Part shown: in pieces, positions 35,651 to 45,134 of the stretch
How the letters are laid out: each line of letters opens with the position of its first letter
How positions within the stretch are numbered: position 1 is the stretch's first letter
Assembly: GCA_963605415.1 (NCBI GenBank)
Contig: CAVCUL010000001.1
Span: forward strand, 62,001 to 126,000
Source of the DNA: CAG-217 sp963605415
Lineage (GTDB): Bacteria; Bacillota; Clostridia; Oscillospirales; Acutalibacteraceae
Direction of reading: 5' to 3'
Length of the DNA stretch: 64,000 nt
The notes under the pieces: model-generated
The model's input: only the letters and a program-made list of their open reading frames with translations
Told to the model about the DNA's origin: nothing
Databases searched by the model: none
Position numbers and translations under genes: made by a program

Positions 35651-37317
35651 CAGAACAGCCCCACTGTGTTGCCCTGATCGTCCACATCAATGCGATAGGC
35701 CGCCGGTGATTTGGACAGGCCGGGCATGGTCATCACATTGCCGGTCTGGCACACCAGGAACCCGGCACCGGCAGACAGACCGGCGCTGCTGACGGTAATG
35801 CGAAAGCCGGTGGGCCGCCCCAGCTTTGTGGGGTCGTCAGACAGGCTGTACTGCGTCTTTGCCATACACACCGGGAGTTTGTCTGCTCCCAGGGCAATAA
35901 AGCCATCAATGGCCTTTTTGGCCGCCTTGGTGTAGTCCACACCGTCGGCCCCGTAGACCTCTTTGGCGATCTTCTCGATCTTCTCATACACTGGCAGATC
36001 CAGGTCATACAGGGTATGGAAGTAATTTTCCTTTTCACAGGCGGCAGCCACCTTCTCCGCCAGTTCCACACTGCCGGCGCCACCCTCTGCAAAGCACTTG
36101 GTCACGGCAAAATCCGCGCCTGCCGCCTTGCAGATCTGTTCTACATAGTCGATCTCCGCCCGGGTGTCCGCATAGAAGTGGTTGATGGCCACCACCACCG
36201 GCACGCCGAATTTCTTTAAGTTCTCAATATGGGCCAGCAGGTTGACAGAACCGGCGCGCAGGGCGTCCATATTCTCTTCTTTCAGCTGATCTTTAGGCAC
36301 GCCGCCGTTATACTTCATAGACCGCACGGTAGACACCAGCACCACGCAGGCGGGGGTCAGCCCCGCATAGCGGCACTTAATGTCAAAGAACTTCTCCGCC
36401 CCCAGGTCGGAGCCAAAGCCCGCCTCGGTAATGGCGTAGTCGCCCAGCTTCAACGCGGTTTTGGTGGCCCGCACGGAGTTGCAGCCGTGAGCAATATTGG
36501 CAAAGGGACCGCCGTGCATAATGGCCGGTGTATTCTCCAAGGTCTGTACCAAATTGGGCTTAATAGCGTCTTTCAGCAGCACGGTCATGGCGCCGTTTGC
36601 CTGAATATCCCGGGCATACACCGGCGCGTCGTCGTAAGTATAGGCCACCAAAATATCGCCCAGCCGCTTTTTCAGATCTTGCAGATCCTCGGCAAGGCAA
36701 AGGATCGCCATTACCTCGCTGGCAACGGTAATGCAGAAGTGATCCTCCCGGGGCACGCCGTTCAGGGTGCCGCCCAAGGAGCAAATGATATTGCGCAGGG
36801 CGCGGTCGTTCATGTCCAGGCACCGCTTGACCTGCACACGGCGGGGATCAATGCCCAACTCATTCCCCTGCTGAATATGGTTATCCAGCAGCGCACACAT
36901 CAAATTGTTGGCGCTGGTAATGGCGTGCAGATCGCCGGTAAAGTGCAGGTTAATATCCTCCATAGGCACCACCTGGCTGTATCCGCCGCCGGCAGCGCCG
37001 CCCTTAATGCCAAACACCGGACCCAGCGACGGCTCTCGCAGCGCGATCACCGCATTCTTGCCCAGTTTGCACATTGCCTGGCCCAGGCCGATACTCACGG
37101 TGGTTTTTCCCTCCCCGGCCGGGGTAGGATTCACCGCCGTTACCAGCACCAGCTTGCCCTCCGGCCGGTCTTGCAGCCGAGTGAGCAAGTCATCGGACAG
37201 TTTGGCCTTATAATGGCCGTAGGGCTCCAGCTCCTCCGGCTGAATGCCTACTGTGGCGGCTACCTCTGTGATGGGTCTCATGTTAGCCTGTGCGGCGATC
37301 TCAATATCCGTCAGCAT
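35650..37317 (-). CDS. fhs: Formate--tetrahydrofolate ligase
   Basis: 555 aa. Makes 10-formyl-THF from formate, ATP and THF, feeding purine synthesis and one-carbon flow. P-loop-like NPTPAGEGKTT at about 63-73, FGIKGGAAGGGYSQVVPMED, and VRATKTALKLGDYAITEAGFG are family signatures. ATG 37317 follows AGGAG at 8 bases; an in-frame start at 37395 has no counterpart and overlaps the promoter. No other Wood-Ljungdahl genes are in the window, so an acetogenic role cannot be claimed. Confidence 0.97.
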   Translation of the reverse strand: MLTDIEIAAQANMRPITEVAATVGIQPEELEPYGHYKAKLSDDLLTRLQDRPEGKLVLVTAVNPTPAGEGKTTVSIGLGQAMCKLGKNAVIALREPSLGPVFGIKGGAAGGGYSQVVPMEDINLHFTGDLHAITSANNLMCALLDNHIQQGNELGIDPRRVQVKRCLDMNDRALRNIICSLGGTLNGVPREDHFCITVASEVMAILCLAEDLQDLKKRLGDILVAYTYDDAPVYARDIQANGAMTVLLKDAIKPNLVQTLENTPAIMHGGPFANIAHGCNSVRATKTALKLGDYAITEAGFGSDLGAEKFFDIKCRYAGLTPACVVLVSTVRSMKYNGGVPKDQLKEENMDALRAGSVNLLAHIENLKKFGVPVVVAINHFYADTRAEIDYVEQICKAAGADFAVTKCFAEGGAGSVELAEKVAAACEKENYFHTLYDLDLPVYEKIEKIAKEVYGADGVDYTKAAKKAIDGFIALGADKLPVCMAKTQYSLSDDPTKLGRPTGFRITVSSAGLSAGAGFLVCQTGNVMTMPGLSKSPAAYRIDVDDQGNTVGLF

Positions 37318-37366
37318 ATTCTTAACTCCTGTACACATCGCAAAGCTGCGGTATTTCTCGGTTGCT

Positions 37367-37395
37367 ATTATAACACAAGGCATAAAATATTCCAA
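37367..37395 (-). promoter_or_regulatory. Promoter of fhs-tsaE-tsaB-rpiB
   Basis: TTGGAA at 37395-37390 and TATAAT at 37372-37367 with a 17-nt spacer. Confidence 0.75.
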
Positions 37396-37415
37396 GTAAT
37401 AATTGCCCGCTTCTC

Positions 37416-37444
37416 TTGAATTCTGGCAAAAATCATAATATAAT
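37416..37444 (+). promoter_or_regulatory. Promoter of the rodA gene
   Basis: TTGAAT at 37416-37421 and TATAAT at 37439-37444 with a 17-nt spacer. It is back to back with the fhs promoter. Confidence 0.75.
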
Positions 37445-37476
37445 AAAGACTATCCTGTAATGAGAGGAGGCAGATC

Positions 37477-38637
37477 GTGCACAGTCGGCAAAAACAATCG
37501 CCGCTGTTGGAACTTTTTTCCGGTTTAGATTACATAACCTGGCTGACCGCCATGGTCGGTTCTGTATATGGTCTGGCACTGGTATACAGTGCCACCCACT
37601 CCACCTTAAAGGACGGCAAGATCATCAGCAGCGATGTGCGCTCCATGCTTCTGTCTGTGGCACTGGGCGTGGTGATCTGCCTACTGCTCTCCAATGTGAA
37701 CTATGAGGCCGTGGCCAAGCTGTGGCCGGTGATTGCCGCCGGGTGCGTGGCCCTGATGATCTACACCTACTTCTTCGGCATTGCGCCGGACGCCCGACAG
37801 GACGCCCGCAGCTGGATCGACTTAAAGGTATTGACCTTTCAGTCCTCTGAGCTGCTGAAAGTGGGATTTATCATCTCCTTTTCTTACCACCTGGATATGG
37901 TGCGGGACAAAATCAACAAAATACGCACCATCATTCCCCTGGTGATCCACGGTATGATTCCCATTGTACTTGTGCTGATGACCGGCGACGCCGGCTCCGC
38001 CTTGATCTTCCTGATCATGTTTATCGGCATGCTGTTCTTTGCCCGCATCAACATCGGCTATTTTATTGCCGGGTTCTGCGCGCTGATCGTCGGCTTCATT
38101 GTAGCCTGGAAATTAAAACTGATCTCCGGCTTGCAGCGGGAGCGAATCATTGCTCTGTTTTATCCGGAACAATACGAGAGCACTATGTACCAACAAAACA
38201 ACGGCAAAATCGCCATGGGCAACGGTGGTTTCTTCGGCCAAGGCTTCTTAAAAGGCGATATGACCCAAAGCGGCGCCGTACCGGAAAATCAGAACGATAT
38301 GATCCTGTCCGTAGCCGGTGAGGAATTCGGCTTTATCGGTGCGCTGGCAGTGATTTTGATATTAACGGTACTGATCCTTCGGGTGGGCCAAACCGGTCTG
38401 CGTGCCCGGGATAACGGCGGCTACCTGATGTGCAGCGGCATTGCCGTAATGCTTTTTGCCCAGACTTTTGTAAATGTAGGCATGGAGCTGAGCCTACTGC
38501 CCTGCATTGGCATCACCCTGCCCCTGTTCTCCGCCGGCGGCTCCTCATCGCTGTGCATCTACCTGGCTCTGGGGATTGAAATGAGTGTGTACCGATACAG
38601 CAAGTCCCAAACCGGCGCCATGTTCTATACCAAATAA
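37477..38637 (+). CDS. rodA: SEDS-family peptidoglycan polymerase (RodA/FtsW)
   Basis: 386 aa, about ten membrane segments. The large extracytoplasmic loop holds DARSWIDLKVLTFQSSELLK. The late signature ENQNDMILSVAGEEFGFIGAL and the closing GITLPLFSAGGSSSLCIYLALGI are SEDS hallmarks. Polymerises lipid II glycan with a partner PBP. The loop WIDLKVLTFQSSE fits RodA more than FtsW. GTG start with GAGGAGG before it. It is a single gene; a class B PBP partner is not adjacent. Confidence 0.9.
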   Translation: MHSRQKQSPLLELFSGLDYITWLTAMVGSVYGLALVYSATHSTLKDGKIISSDVRSMLLSVALGVVICLLLSNVNYEAVAKLWPVIAAGCVALMIYTYFFGIAPDARQDARSWIDLKVLTFQSSELLKVGFIISFSYHLDMVRDKINKIRTIIPLVIHGMIPIVLVLMTGDAGSALIFLIMFIGMLFFARINIGYFIAGFCALIVGFIVAWKLKLISGLQRERIIALFYPEQYESTMYQQNNGKIAMGNGGFFGQGFLKGDMTQSGAVPENQNDMILSVAGEEFGFIGALAVILILTVLILRVGQTGLRARDNGGYLMCSGIAVMLFAQTFVNVGMELSLLPCIGITLPLFSAGGSSSLCIYLALGIEMSVYRYSKSQTGAMFYTK

Positions 38638-38652
38638 CCAACAGCAAAACGC

Positions 38653-38690
38653 AAAAAAGCGATCGGACAAAATCGTCCGATCGCTTTTTT
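38653..38690. terminator. Bidirectional terminator rodA / lysA
   Basis: GCGATCGGAC (38659-38668), loop AAAATC, and GCCGATCGC-type right arm GTCCGATCGC (38675-38684), flanked by A6 and T6. Confidence 0.92.
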
Positions 38691-38698
38691 TATTCTCT

Positions 38699-39973
38699 TT
38701 AGCCTTTAATTAAATCCTCATAAAAGTCAAAGCAATCAAAGGTGGCAAAGTAATCCTTGGGGGTCTCTGCCCGGCGGATCATCTGGAAAGTGCCGTCGGT
38801 CTTTAGCAGGATCTCCGCACTTTTCAGCTTGCCGTTATAATTGTAGCCCATAGAGAAGCCGTGGGCACCGGCGTCGTGGATAAACAGCAGATCGCCGCGA
38901 TCGATCTCCGGCAGCATACGGTCCACGGCGAACTTGTCGCAGTTCTCGCACAGAGAGCCGGTCACATCGTACTTGTGGTCGCAGGGCTGATCTTCCTTGC
39001 CCAGCACCGTCACATGGTGATAAGCACCGTAAATGGCCGGGCGCATCAGGTTCACGGCGCAGGCGTCTACCCCCACATACTCTTTATAAGTATGCTTTTC
39101 GTTAATGGCACGGGTCACCAAACCGCCATAGGGGCCCATCATAAAGCGACCCAGTTCGGTATAAATCGCCACATCGCCCATACCGTTGGCGGTGAGCACC
39201 TCATCATATACTTTATGTACACCGGCGCCGATCTTCAGAATATCGTTGGGTTCCTGCTCCGGGCGGTACGGAATACCGACGCCGCCGGACAGATTGATAA
39301 AACTGATCTTTACACCCAACTCATTTTTCAACTGCACTGCCACATCGAACAGCACCTTGGCCAGCAGCGGATAATACTCGTTGGTCACCGTATTGGAGCA
39401 CAGGAACGCGTGCAGGCCGAACTCCTCTACCCCCTTGGACTTCATGATCCGAAAAGCCTCAAACAGCTGCTCGGTGGTCATACCGTACTTGGCGTCCCCC
39501 GGGTTATCCATAATATCATTACTGATCTTGAACATACCGCCGGGGTTGTAGCGGCAGCTCATTTTGCGGGGCAGCTTGCCGCAGGCTTTTTCCACCGCTT
39601 CAATATGCGTAATATCATCCAGGTTGATGATACCGCCCAGGTCGTCACAGTATTTGAACTCCTCCAGGGGTGTATCGTTGGAAGAAAACATAATGTCCTC
39701 CCCCACGGCGCCGATGGCCTTGGAGAGCATCAGCTCCGTCTTGGACGAGCAGTCACAACCGCAGCCGTACTCCCGCAAAATATTGATCAGGAAGGGGTTT
39801 GGCGTTGCCTTTACGGCAAAGAACTCCTTGTAGCCCTTGTTCCAGGCAAAAGCCTCTTTCAGCTTTGCTGCATTCTCCCGAATGCCCCGCTCATCATACA
39901 GATGAAAGGGGGTGGGAAACTGCGTTGCGATCTCCTCTGCCTTTTCCTTGGTTACGAAAGGTACTTTCTCCAT
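38699..39973 (-). CDS. lysA: Diaminopimelate decarboxylase
   Basis: 424 aa, fold type III PLP enzyme that makes lysine from meso-DAP. PLP Lys55 is in FFAVKATPNP. NLSGGVGIPYRPEQEPND holds the glycine-rich phosphate site, and YTELGRFMMGPYG follows. The Cys of LCENCDK near the C-terminus is family-typical. ATG 39973 follows GGAGG. It follows ysxC by 20 bp overlap-free spacing in the lon-ysxC-lysA unit. Some relatives act on carboxynorspermidine, but the ELGRFMMGP context favours DAP. Confidence 0.9.
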   Translation of the reverse strand: MEKVPFVTKEKAEEIATQFPTPFHLYDERGIRENAAKLKEAFAWNKGYKEFFAVKATPNPFLINILREYGCGCDCSSKTELMLSKAIGAVGEDIMFSSNDTPLEEFKYCDDLGGIINLDDITHIEAVEKACGKLPRKMSCRYNPGGMFKISNDIMDNPGDAKYGMTTEQLFEAFRIMKSKGVEEFGLHAFLCSNTVTNEYYPLLAKVLFDVAVQLKNELGVKISFINLSGGVGIPYRPEQEPNDILKIGAGVHKVYDEVLTANGMGDVAIYTELGRFMMGPYGGLVTRAINEKHTYKEYVGVDACAVNLMRPAIYGAYHHVTVLGKEDQPCDHKYDVTGSLCENCDKFAVDRMLPEIDRGDLLFIHDAGAHGFSMGYNYNGKLKSAEILLKTDGTFQMIRRAETPKDYFATFDCFDFYEDLIKG

Positions 39974-39992
39974 CTTTTCTATCCTCCGATTG

Positions 39993-40586
39993 TCACGATT
40001 CAGACTGGCAGGCCTGTTCAATCACGGCCTTTAGCGCCTCGCTCCCCTGCCCCTTGACAGAGGAGAACGGGATCACCTGGACATCCGTACTCAGATCCGG
40101 CAGCTCCGTGCCCAGTTCTTCCAGTCTTTTTTTGTACTGCGTGGGTTTTAATTTATCCGCCTTGGTGAGCACCACCACAAAGGGCAGGCCGATCTGCTGC
40201 AAAAAGTCGATCATTTGCAGATCATCCGCCGTAGGAGCGTGGCGCATATCAATCAGCTGCACCACCAGGCGAATGGGCCGTCCGCTTTGAAAATAGCCCT
40301 CCATCAACTCGCCAAACCGTTTTTTCTCCGCCTTAGAGATCTTGGCGTAGCCGTATCCGGGCAGATCTACAAAATGCACCCCGTCCACATCGTAAAAGTT
40401 GACGGTCACCGTCTTGCCGGGTACGGAACTGACCCGGGCCAGGGACTTGCGGTTAAACAGGCGGTTGAGCAGTGAGCTTTTGCCCACATTGGATCGCCCG
40501 GCAAAGGCGATCTCGATCCCGTCTGCCGGGGGCAGCTGGGCAGAAATGCCAAAGGCGCGGTCAAAGGTTGCTTTATTATAATTCAT
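39993..40586 (-). CDS. engB: Ribosome biogenesis GTP-binding protein YsxC/EngB
   Basis: 197 aa. G1 is AGRSNVGKSSLL (about 29-40), G3 DLPGYGYAK, G4 LTKADKL. Needed for late 50S assembly. ATG 40586 is 8 bp after the lon stop; a longer frame reaches into lon and lacks family likeness. The lon-ysxC order is conserved in Firmicutes. Confidence 0.95.
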   Translation of the reverse strand: MNYNKATFDRAFGISAQLPPADGIEIAFAGRSNVGKSSLLNRLFNRKSLARVSSVPGKTVTVNFYDVDGVHFVDLPGYGYAKISKAEKKRFGELMEGYFQSGRPIRLVVQLIDMRHAPTADDLQMIDFLQQIGLPFVVVLTKADKLKPTQYKKRLEELGTELPDLSTDVQVIPFSSVKGQGSEALKAVIEQACQSES

Positions 40587-40593
40587 AGGCACC

Positions 40594-43020
40594 TCACTGG
40601 GCCACCGGCCGATCGGCACGCTTGGACTTGGCCACCGGCAAAGCGGCGGGCTTGTCCTCCCGGGCAGTTGGTGTGGGCATGTATTCCAGCGCAATGGGCA
40701 GCACCTGGTCAAAGGTGTCTACCGGCACAAAGCGCACGCCCGCTTTCATCTCTTCGCCGATCTCCTGCAAGTCCTTACTGTTCTCCGCCGGAATGATCAC
40801 CGTGGAGCAGCCGGCCTTGTAGGCGGCCATACTCTTTTCTTTCAATCCGCCGATGGGCAACGCCCGCCCTTTCAGGCTGATCTCGCCGGTCATAGCCACA
40901 TCACAGCGAATGGGAATACCTGTCAGCTCGCTGACCAGCGCCGTGGTAATGGCCAGTCCGGCAGAGGGGCCGTCCTTGGGAATGGCCGCCTCCGGGGCGT
41001 GAATATGCAGGTCTTTATTTTTATAGAACTGATCGTCAATACCGTAGGCGTCTGCTCGGGAGCGGATAAAGCCCACGGCAGTCTTGACGCTCTCAGTCAT
41101 CACATCGCCTAAATTGCCGGTGATCTGTACCTTGCCGGTGCCCGGGAAGGCAGACACTTCAATGGGCAGCATGGTACCGCCTACGGAAGTCCAGGCTAAG
41201 CCGTTGACCACGCCCACCTGGTTCTCGCCGGGGATCAGGTCGTCGGTGTACTTGGGCACGCCCAGATAGTCCTGTAAGTTCTTTTCATTCACACGGAAGG
41301 ACTTGTCGCCGCTTTCCAGCGCTACGGACGCCTTGCGGCACAGGGTGCCGATACATTTCTCCAGCCGCCGCACACCGGCCTCGCGCGTGTAGTGAGCGAT
41401 GATCTCCTCCAGCGCGCCGTCTGTCACCTTAAATTCTCTGGCGGTCAGCGCGTGCTTGGCCATTTCTTTCTTCACCAAGTGGTCCTTGGCGATACGGAAC
41501 TTCTCCGTAGCGGTATAGGAGCCAAGCTCAATGACCTCCATACGGTCAAACAGCGGCGGGGCAATGGTGGAAGTATCGTTGGCGGTGGTGATAAACAGCA
41601 CCTTGGACAGGTCCACCGGAAACTCAATATAATGATCGGCAAAGGTGTTGTTCTGCTCCGGGTCCAGCGCCTCCAACAATGCAGAGGACGGGTCACCCTT
41701 GATGTCATTGCCGATCTTGTCGATCTCGTCCAGCAGAATAATAGGGTTCATACTGCCGCTTTTGATCACTGCGTCAATAATGCGGCCGGGCATTGCACCG
41801 ATATAGGTTTTTCTGTGGCCGCGGATCTCCGCCTCATCGTGGACACCGCCCAGCGCCACCCGCACATACTTGCGGTTCATCGCCTTTGCCAGAGACTTAA
41901 CAATAGAAGTTTTGCCAACCCCGGGCGGGCCTGCCAGGCAGAGGATCTGGCCGGAAAAATCAGGGTTGCGCCGCAGCACGGCCAGGGACTCTACAATGCG
42001 GTCCTTTACTTTATCCAGGCCGTAATGGTCCTTATCCAGCACCTTGCGGGCGCGGTCCAGGCGCATATTGTCCTTGGTATATGTACCGAACGGGATCTCA
42101 AGGCATTTGTCCAGGTAATTGCGCACCACCGTGGCCTCGTGGGAGCCCTGGGGCATTTTGGCCAGCTTGTCACATTCTTTGAGCAAGTGGGTTTTGGCCT
42201 CTTCCTCGCAGCGCAGCTTGCCGATCTTCTCCCGGTAGCCGTCCGCTTCCTCCTGGGGGTTGTCCTCCTCGCCCAGGGATTCGGAGATCACCCGCATTTC
42301 CTCCCGCAGATAATACTCTCGCTGATTTTTGTCAATCTGTGCCTGCACCCTTTCGTGCAGCTCCGCTTCAATCTCCAGGGTTGTGTTTTCCTTGCTCAGG
42401 AGCATCATGAGCATCCGCAACCGCTCGCCCGGGTCCAGGCACTCCAGTACATCCTGCTTATCCGCATAATCCATAAAGGTGTTGGAGCAAATATAATCCG
42501 CCAGAGGGCCGTTCTCCTGATAAGAAAGCACCTTGGCAATTACATCATTGCTGATCTTGGGCACCATTTCGGCGTAATGCTCAAACTCTTTTTTTACCGC
42601 GCGACGGTAGGCATGCGCCCGATCCGGGTCCAAATCATCTGCCGGCTCTTCCAGCGGTTGTACCACCGCAGAGAGAAACGGTTTGGTGCGCACAAATGCC
42701 ATCAAAGCACCGCGCCCGTCGCCCTCGGCCACCACCCGCATATTCTCGCTGCCGGGAATGCGCATCATCTGCCGCACAGAACAGATCACGCCCACGCCGA
42801 ACAGATCGTCCAGCCCCGGGTCGTCCACAGCCGCGTCCTTTTGGGACACCAAAAAGATTTTTTGATCTGCGTTCATGGCTGCTTTCAGCGCAGCAATGCT
42901 CTTTTTGCGTCCCACATCAAAGTGCAACACCATGTCCGGGAACATCACCAGTCCCCGCAAAGGGATCACGGGAAAATCCGGCGCCGTATCAAAAATATTC
43001 ATTTCTTTCATCTCGTCCAT
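40594..43020 (-). CDS. lon: Endopeptidase Lon
   Basis: 808 aa, ATP-dependent cytoplasmic protease. The N-terminal substrate domain begins PVIPLRGLVMFPDMVLHFDVGR. The AAA module has GPPGVGKTS (about 366-374) and ILLDEIDKI. The protease domain has catalytic Ser in KDGPSAGLA (about 687) and Lys in LKEKSMAAYKAG (about 728). The first ATG (43020) is used; ATGs at codons 4 and 7 are possible alternatives because the Shine-Dalgarno is weak. A terminator and promoter separate it from clpX. Confidence 0.97.
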   Translation of the reverse strand: MDEMKEMNIFDTAPDFPVIPLRGLVMFPDMVLHFDVGRKKSIAALKAAMNADQKIFLVSQKDAAVDDPGLDDLFGVGVICSVRQMMRIPGSENMRVVAEGDGRGALMAFVRTKPFLSAVVQPLEEPADDLDPDRAHAYRRAVKKEFEHYAEMVPKISNDVIAKVLSYQENGPLADYICSNTFMDYADKQDVLECLDPGERLRMLMMLLSKENTTLEIEAELHERVQAQIDKNQREYYLREEMRVISESLGEEDNPQEEADGYREKIGKLRCEEEAKTHLLKECDKLAKMPQGSHEATVVRNYLDKCLEIPFGTYTKDNMRLDRARKVLDKDHYGLDKVKDRIVESLAVLRRNPDFSGQILCLAGPPGVGKTSIVKSLAKAMNRKYVRVALGGVHDEAEIRGHRKTYIGAMPGRIIDAVIKSGSMNPIILLDEIDKIGNDIKGDPSSALLEALDPEQNNTFADHYIEFPVDLSKVLFITTANDTSTIAPPLFDRMEVIELGSYTATEKFRIAKDHLVKKEMAKHALTAREFKVTDGALEEIIAHYTREAGVRRLEKCIGTLCRKASVALESGDKSFRVNEKNLQDYLGVPKYTDDLIPGENQVGVVNGLAWTSVGGTMLPIEVSAFPGTGKVQITGNLGDVMTESVKTAVGFIRSRADAYGIDDQFYKNKDLHIHAPEAAIPKDGPSAGLAITTALVSELTGIPIRCDVAMTGEISLKGRALPIGGLKEKSMAAYKAGCSTVIIPAENSKDLQEIGEEMKAGVRFVPVDTFDQVLPIALEYMPTPTAREDKPAALPVAKSKRADRPVAQ

Positions 43021-43076
43021 CTATAAAACCTACTTCTTCATACAAAAAATCACAAGCAGAAAAATCGCTACGCAGT

Positions 43077-43105
43077 ATTATATAATAAAATATATAAAAA
43101 GGCAA
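43077..43105 (-). promoter_or_regulatory. Promoter of lon-ysxC-lysA
   Basis: TTGCCT at 43105-43100 and TATAAT at 43082-43077 with a 17-nt AT-rich spacer. It overlaps the T tail of the clpX terminator region. Confidence 0.78.
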
Positions 43106-43108
43106 CCG

Positions 43109-43142
43109 CAAAAGAAAAAAAGAGCGCATTACGCCGCTGCGC
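43109..43142 (-). terminator. Terminator after clpX
   Basis: GCGCA (43142-43138), 9-nt loop, and TGCGC (43128-43124) followed by TCTTTTTTTCTTTT. Confidence 0.75.
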
Positions 43143-43157
43143 ACTGCACTCCTTTGC

Positions 43158-44444
43158 TTATGCGTTCTTCAGAGCGTCGGCCGTCAGGTCGTGGCTCTCC
43201 TTCTTTGGATTGCGCAAAATGATCGGTTCCGCACCGCTGCGTACCGTCTCCGGGGTGATGGTCACCTTCTCCACCGTGCTGTCGCTGGGGATCTGGAACA
43301 TCAGTTCCTTTAAGGTGGACTCAAACACACTGCGCAGACCGCGGGCGCCGGTTTTGCGCTCCAGGGTCACATCGGCCATAGCCTCCAGCGCCTCCGGCTG
43401 GAACTCCAGCTGCACCCCGTCCATCCGGAACATACGGGTGTACTGCTTCACAATGGAATTCTTAGGTTCCGTCATAATACGGATCAGCGCCGATTTATCC
43501 AAATTCTCCAAGACGGCTACTACAGGAATACGCCCGATTAGCTCCGGGATCAGTCCGTACTTCACCAGGTCGTGCTGCTCCACTCGCTCCATCACACGGT
43601 TCTCGTCCACATTCTCAGACTGAATATCCGCGCCAAAGCCCATGGACTTGCCGCCGATCCGCTTCTCAATGATCTTTTCAATGCCGTCAAAAGCACCGCC
43701 GCAGATAAAGAGAATGTTGGTGGTGTCGATCTGAATAAACTCCTGCTGGGGGTGCTTGCGCCCGCCGCCGGGGGGTACATTGGACACCGTACCCTCCAGG
43801 ATTTTCAGCAGTGCCTGCTGCACGCCCTCGCCGCTCACATCGCGGGTAATGGAACGGTTCTCACTCTTACGACTAATCTTGTCGATCTCGTCCACATAAA
43901 TAATGCCCCGCTCGGCACGCTCCACATCAAAGTCCGCCGCCTGAATCAGGCGCAGCAGAATGTTCTCCACATCCTCGCCTACATAGCCGGCCTCGGTCAG
44001 GGTGGTGGCGTCTGCAATGGCAAAGGGCACATTGAGAATTTTTGCCAAAGTCTGGGCCAGCATGGTCTTACCCACGCCAGTGGGTCCCAGCAGCAAAATA
44101 TTGCTCTTTTGCAATTCCACATCGTCCTTTTGGGTGCTGAAAATGCGCTTATAGTGGTTATAAACCGCAACGGACAGCGCCTTTTTGGCCTCATCCTGGC
44201 CGATCACATAGGCATCCAACTGAGCTTTGATCTCTGCCGGCTTGGGCAGCACCATATCGCCGTCCTCTCCCTGCTTGCCGGGGATATCCGCCTGCTCGGT
44301 GCTCTGGATCAAGTCGTTGCAAAGACGAATACACTCGTCACAGATAAATACGCCCGGGCCCTCAATCAGCTTGTGGACCATTGCCTCCGACTTGCCGCAG
44401 AAAGAGCACCGGGTCATACGGTTGTAATTGTCATCTCGTGCCAT
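43158..44444 (-). CDS. clpX: ATP-dependent Clp protease ATP-binding subunit ClpX
   Basis: 428 aa. The N-terminal C4 zinc finger has Cys13, Cys16, Cys35 and Cys38. Walker A is GPTGVGKT (120-127), and IIYVDEIDKI is Walker B. The pore loop is in the GGRK region, and the C-terminal sensor-2 is GARGLRS. Unfolds substrates for ClpP. ATG 44444 follows GGAG at a fair distance; a TTG seven codons upstream is less likely. It lies downstream of clpP with an intervening hairpin. Confidence 0.97.
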   Translation of the reverse strand: MARDDNYNRMTRCSFCGKSEAMVHKLIEGPGVFICDECIRLCNDLIQSTEQADIPGKQGEDGDMVLPKPAEIKAQLDAYVIGQDEAKKALSVAVYNHYKRIFSTQKDDVELQKSNILLLGPTGVGKTMLAQTLAKILNVPFAIADATTLTEAGYVGEDVENILLRLIQAADFDVERAERGIIYVDEIDKISRKSENRSITRDVSGEGVQQALLKILEGTVSNVPPGGGRKHPQQEFIQIDTTNILFICGGAFDGIEKIIEKRIGGKSMGFGADIQSENVDENRVMERVEQHDLVKYGLIPELIGRIPVVAVLENLDKSALIRIMTEPKNSIVKQYTRMFRMDGVQLEFQPEALEAMADVTLERKTGARGLRSVFESTLKELMFQIPSDSTVEKVTITPETVRSGAEPIILRNPKKESHDLTADALKNA

Positions 44445-44467
44445 GTTTGCACACTCCAAATCCAAAA

Positions 44468-44499
44468 TAGAAAGACAGGACGGATGCTGCCATCCGTCC
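44468..44499 (-). terminator. Hairpin between clpP and clpX (possible attenuator)
   Basis: GGACGGATG (44499-44491), loop GCAG, and CATCCGTCC (44486-44478), then TGTCTTTCTATTTT. The 9-bp perfect stem has a broken T tail, so partial termination or RNA processing is likely. Confidence 0.6.
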
Positions 44500-44510
44500 G
44501 TCTAACCGCG

Positions 44511-45101
44511 TCATCTCTTGTCGATCACCTTGTCCACCAGGCCGTACGCCAGCGCTTCCTGTGCGGTCATGCTGTTGTCTCGATCCGTGTCCTGCACGAT
44601 CTGTTCGTAACTTTTGCCGGTGTTCTTGGCAAGGATTTCATTGAGCCGCTCTTTGGTACGCAACAGGTTCTTGGTAGCCAGTTCAATATCCGTTGCCTGG
44701 CCGGTCAGACCGTTGCCGCCGATTAAAGGCTGGTGAATAAGGATTTCGCTGTTAGGCAATGCAATGCGCTTACCCTTGGCGCCGCTGGAAAGCAAAAACG
44801 CACCCATGCTGGCGGCCATACCCACACAGATGGTGGACACATCACACTTAATATAGTTCATGGTGTCGTAGATCGCCAGACCGGCAGTTACGGAGCCGCC
44901 CGGGCTGTTGATATACAGGCTGATGTCTTTCTCACTGTCCTGGCTCTCTAAGAACAGCAGCTGGGCCACCACCAAAGAAGCGGTGGTGTCGTTCACCTGG
45001 TCAGAGAGCACGATAATACGGTCGCTGAGCAGGCGGGAATAAATATCCATGGAGCGCTCGCCGGCGCCGGTCTGCTCTACAACATAAGGGACTAAAGCCA
45101 T
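44511..45101 (-). CDS. clpP: ATP-dependent Clp protease proteolytic subunit ClpP
   Basis: 196 aa, forms the 14-mer chamber. The catalytic triad is Ser98 (GMAASMGAFLL), His123 (ILIHQPL) and Asp171 (VQDTDRDN). PYVVEQTGAGERSMDIYSRLL is the usual N-terminus. It follows tig by 93 bp, where a palindrome covers the likely promoter. Confidence 0.98.
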   Translation of the reverse strand: MALVPYVVEQTGAGERSMDIYSRLLSDRIIVLSDQVNDTTASLVVAQLLFLESQDSEKDISLYINSPGGSVTAGLAIYDTMNYIKCDVSTICVGMAASMGAFLLSSGAKGKRIALPNSEILIHQPLIGGNGLTGQATDIELATKNLLRTKERLNEILAKNTGKSYEQIVQDTDRDNSMTAQEALAYGLVDKVIDKR

Positions 45102-45134
45102 AAAATCACTTTCCTTAAACTTAGTCTATGCAGG

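Noticed and set aside
36229..37419. Plus-strand frame opposite fhs
   Set aside because: Shadow of fhs; no start signal.
44445..44465. TTG start for ClpX seven codons upstream
   Set aside because: Lacks a Shine-Dalgarno; the ATG at 44444 has GGAG in range and gives the normal N-terminus.
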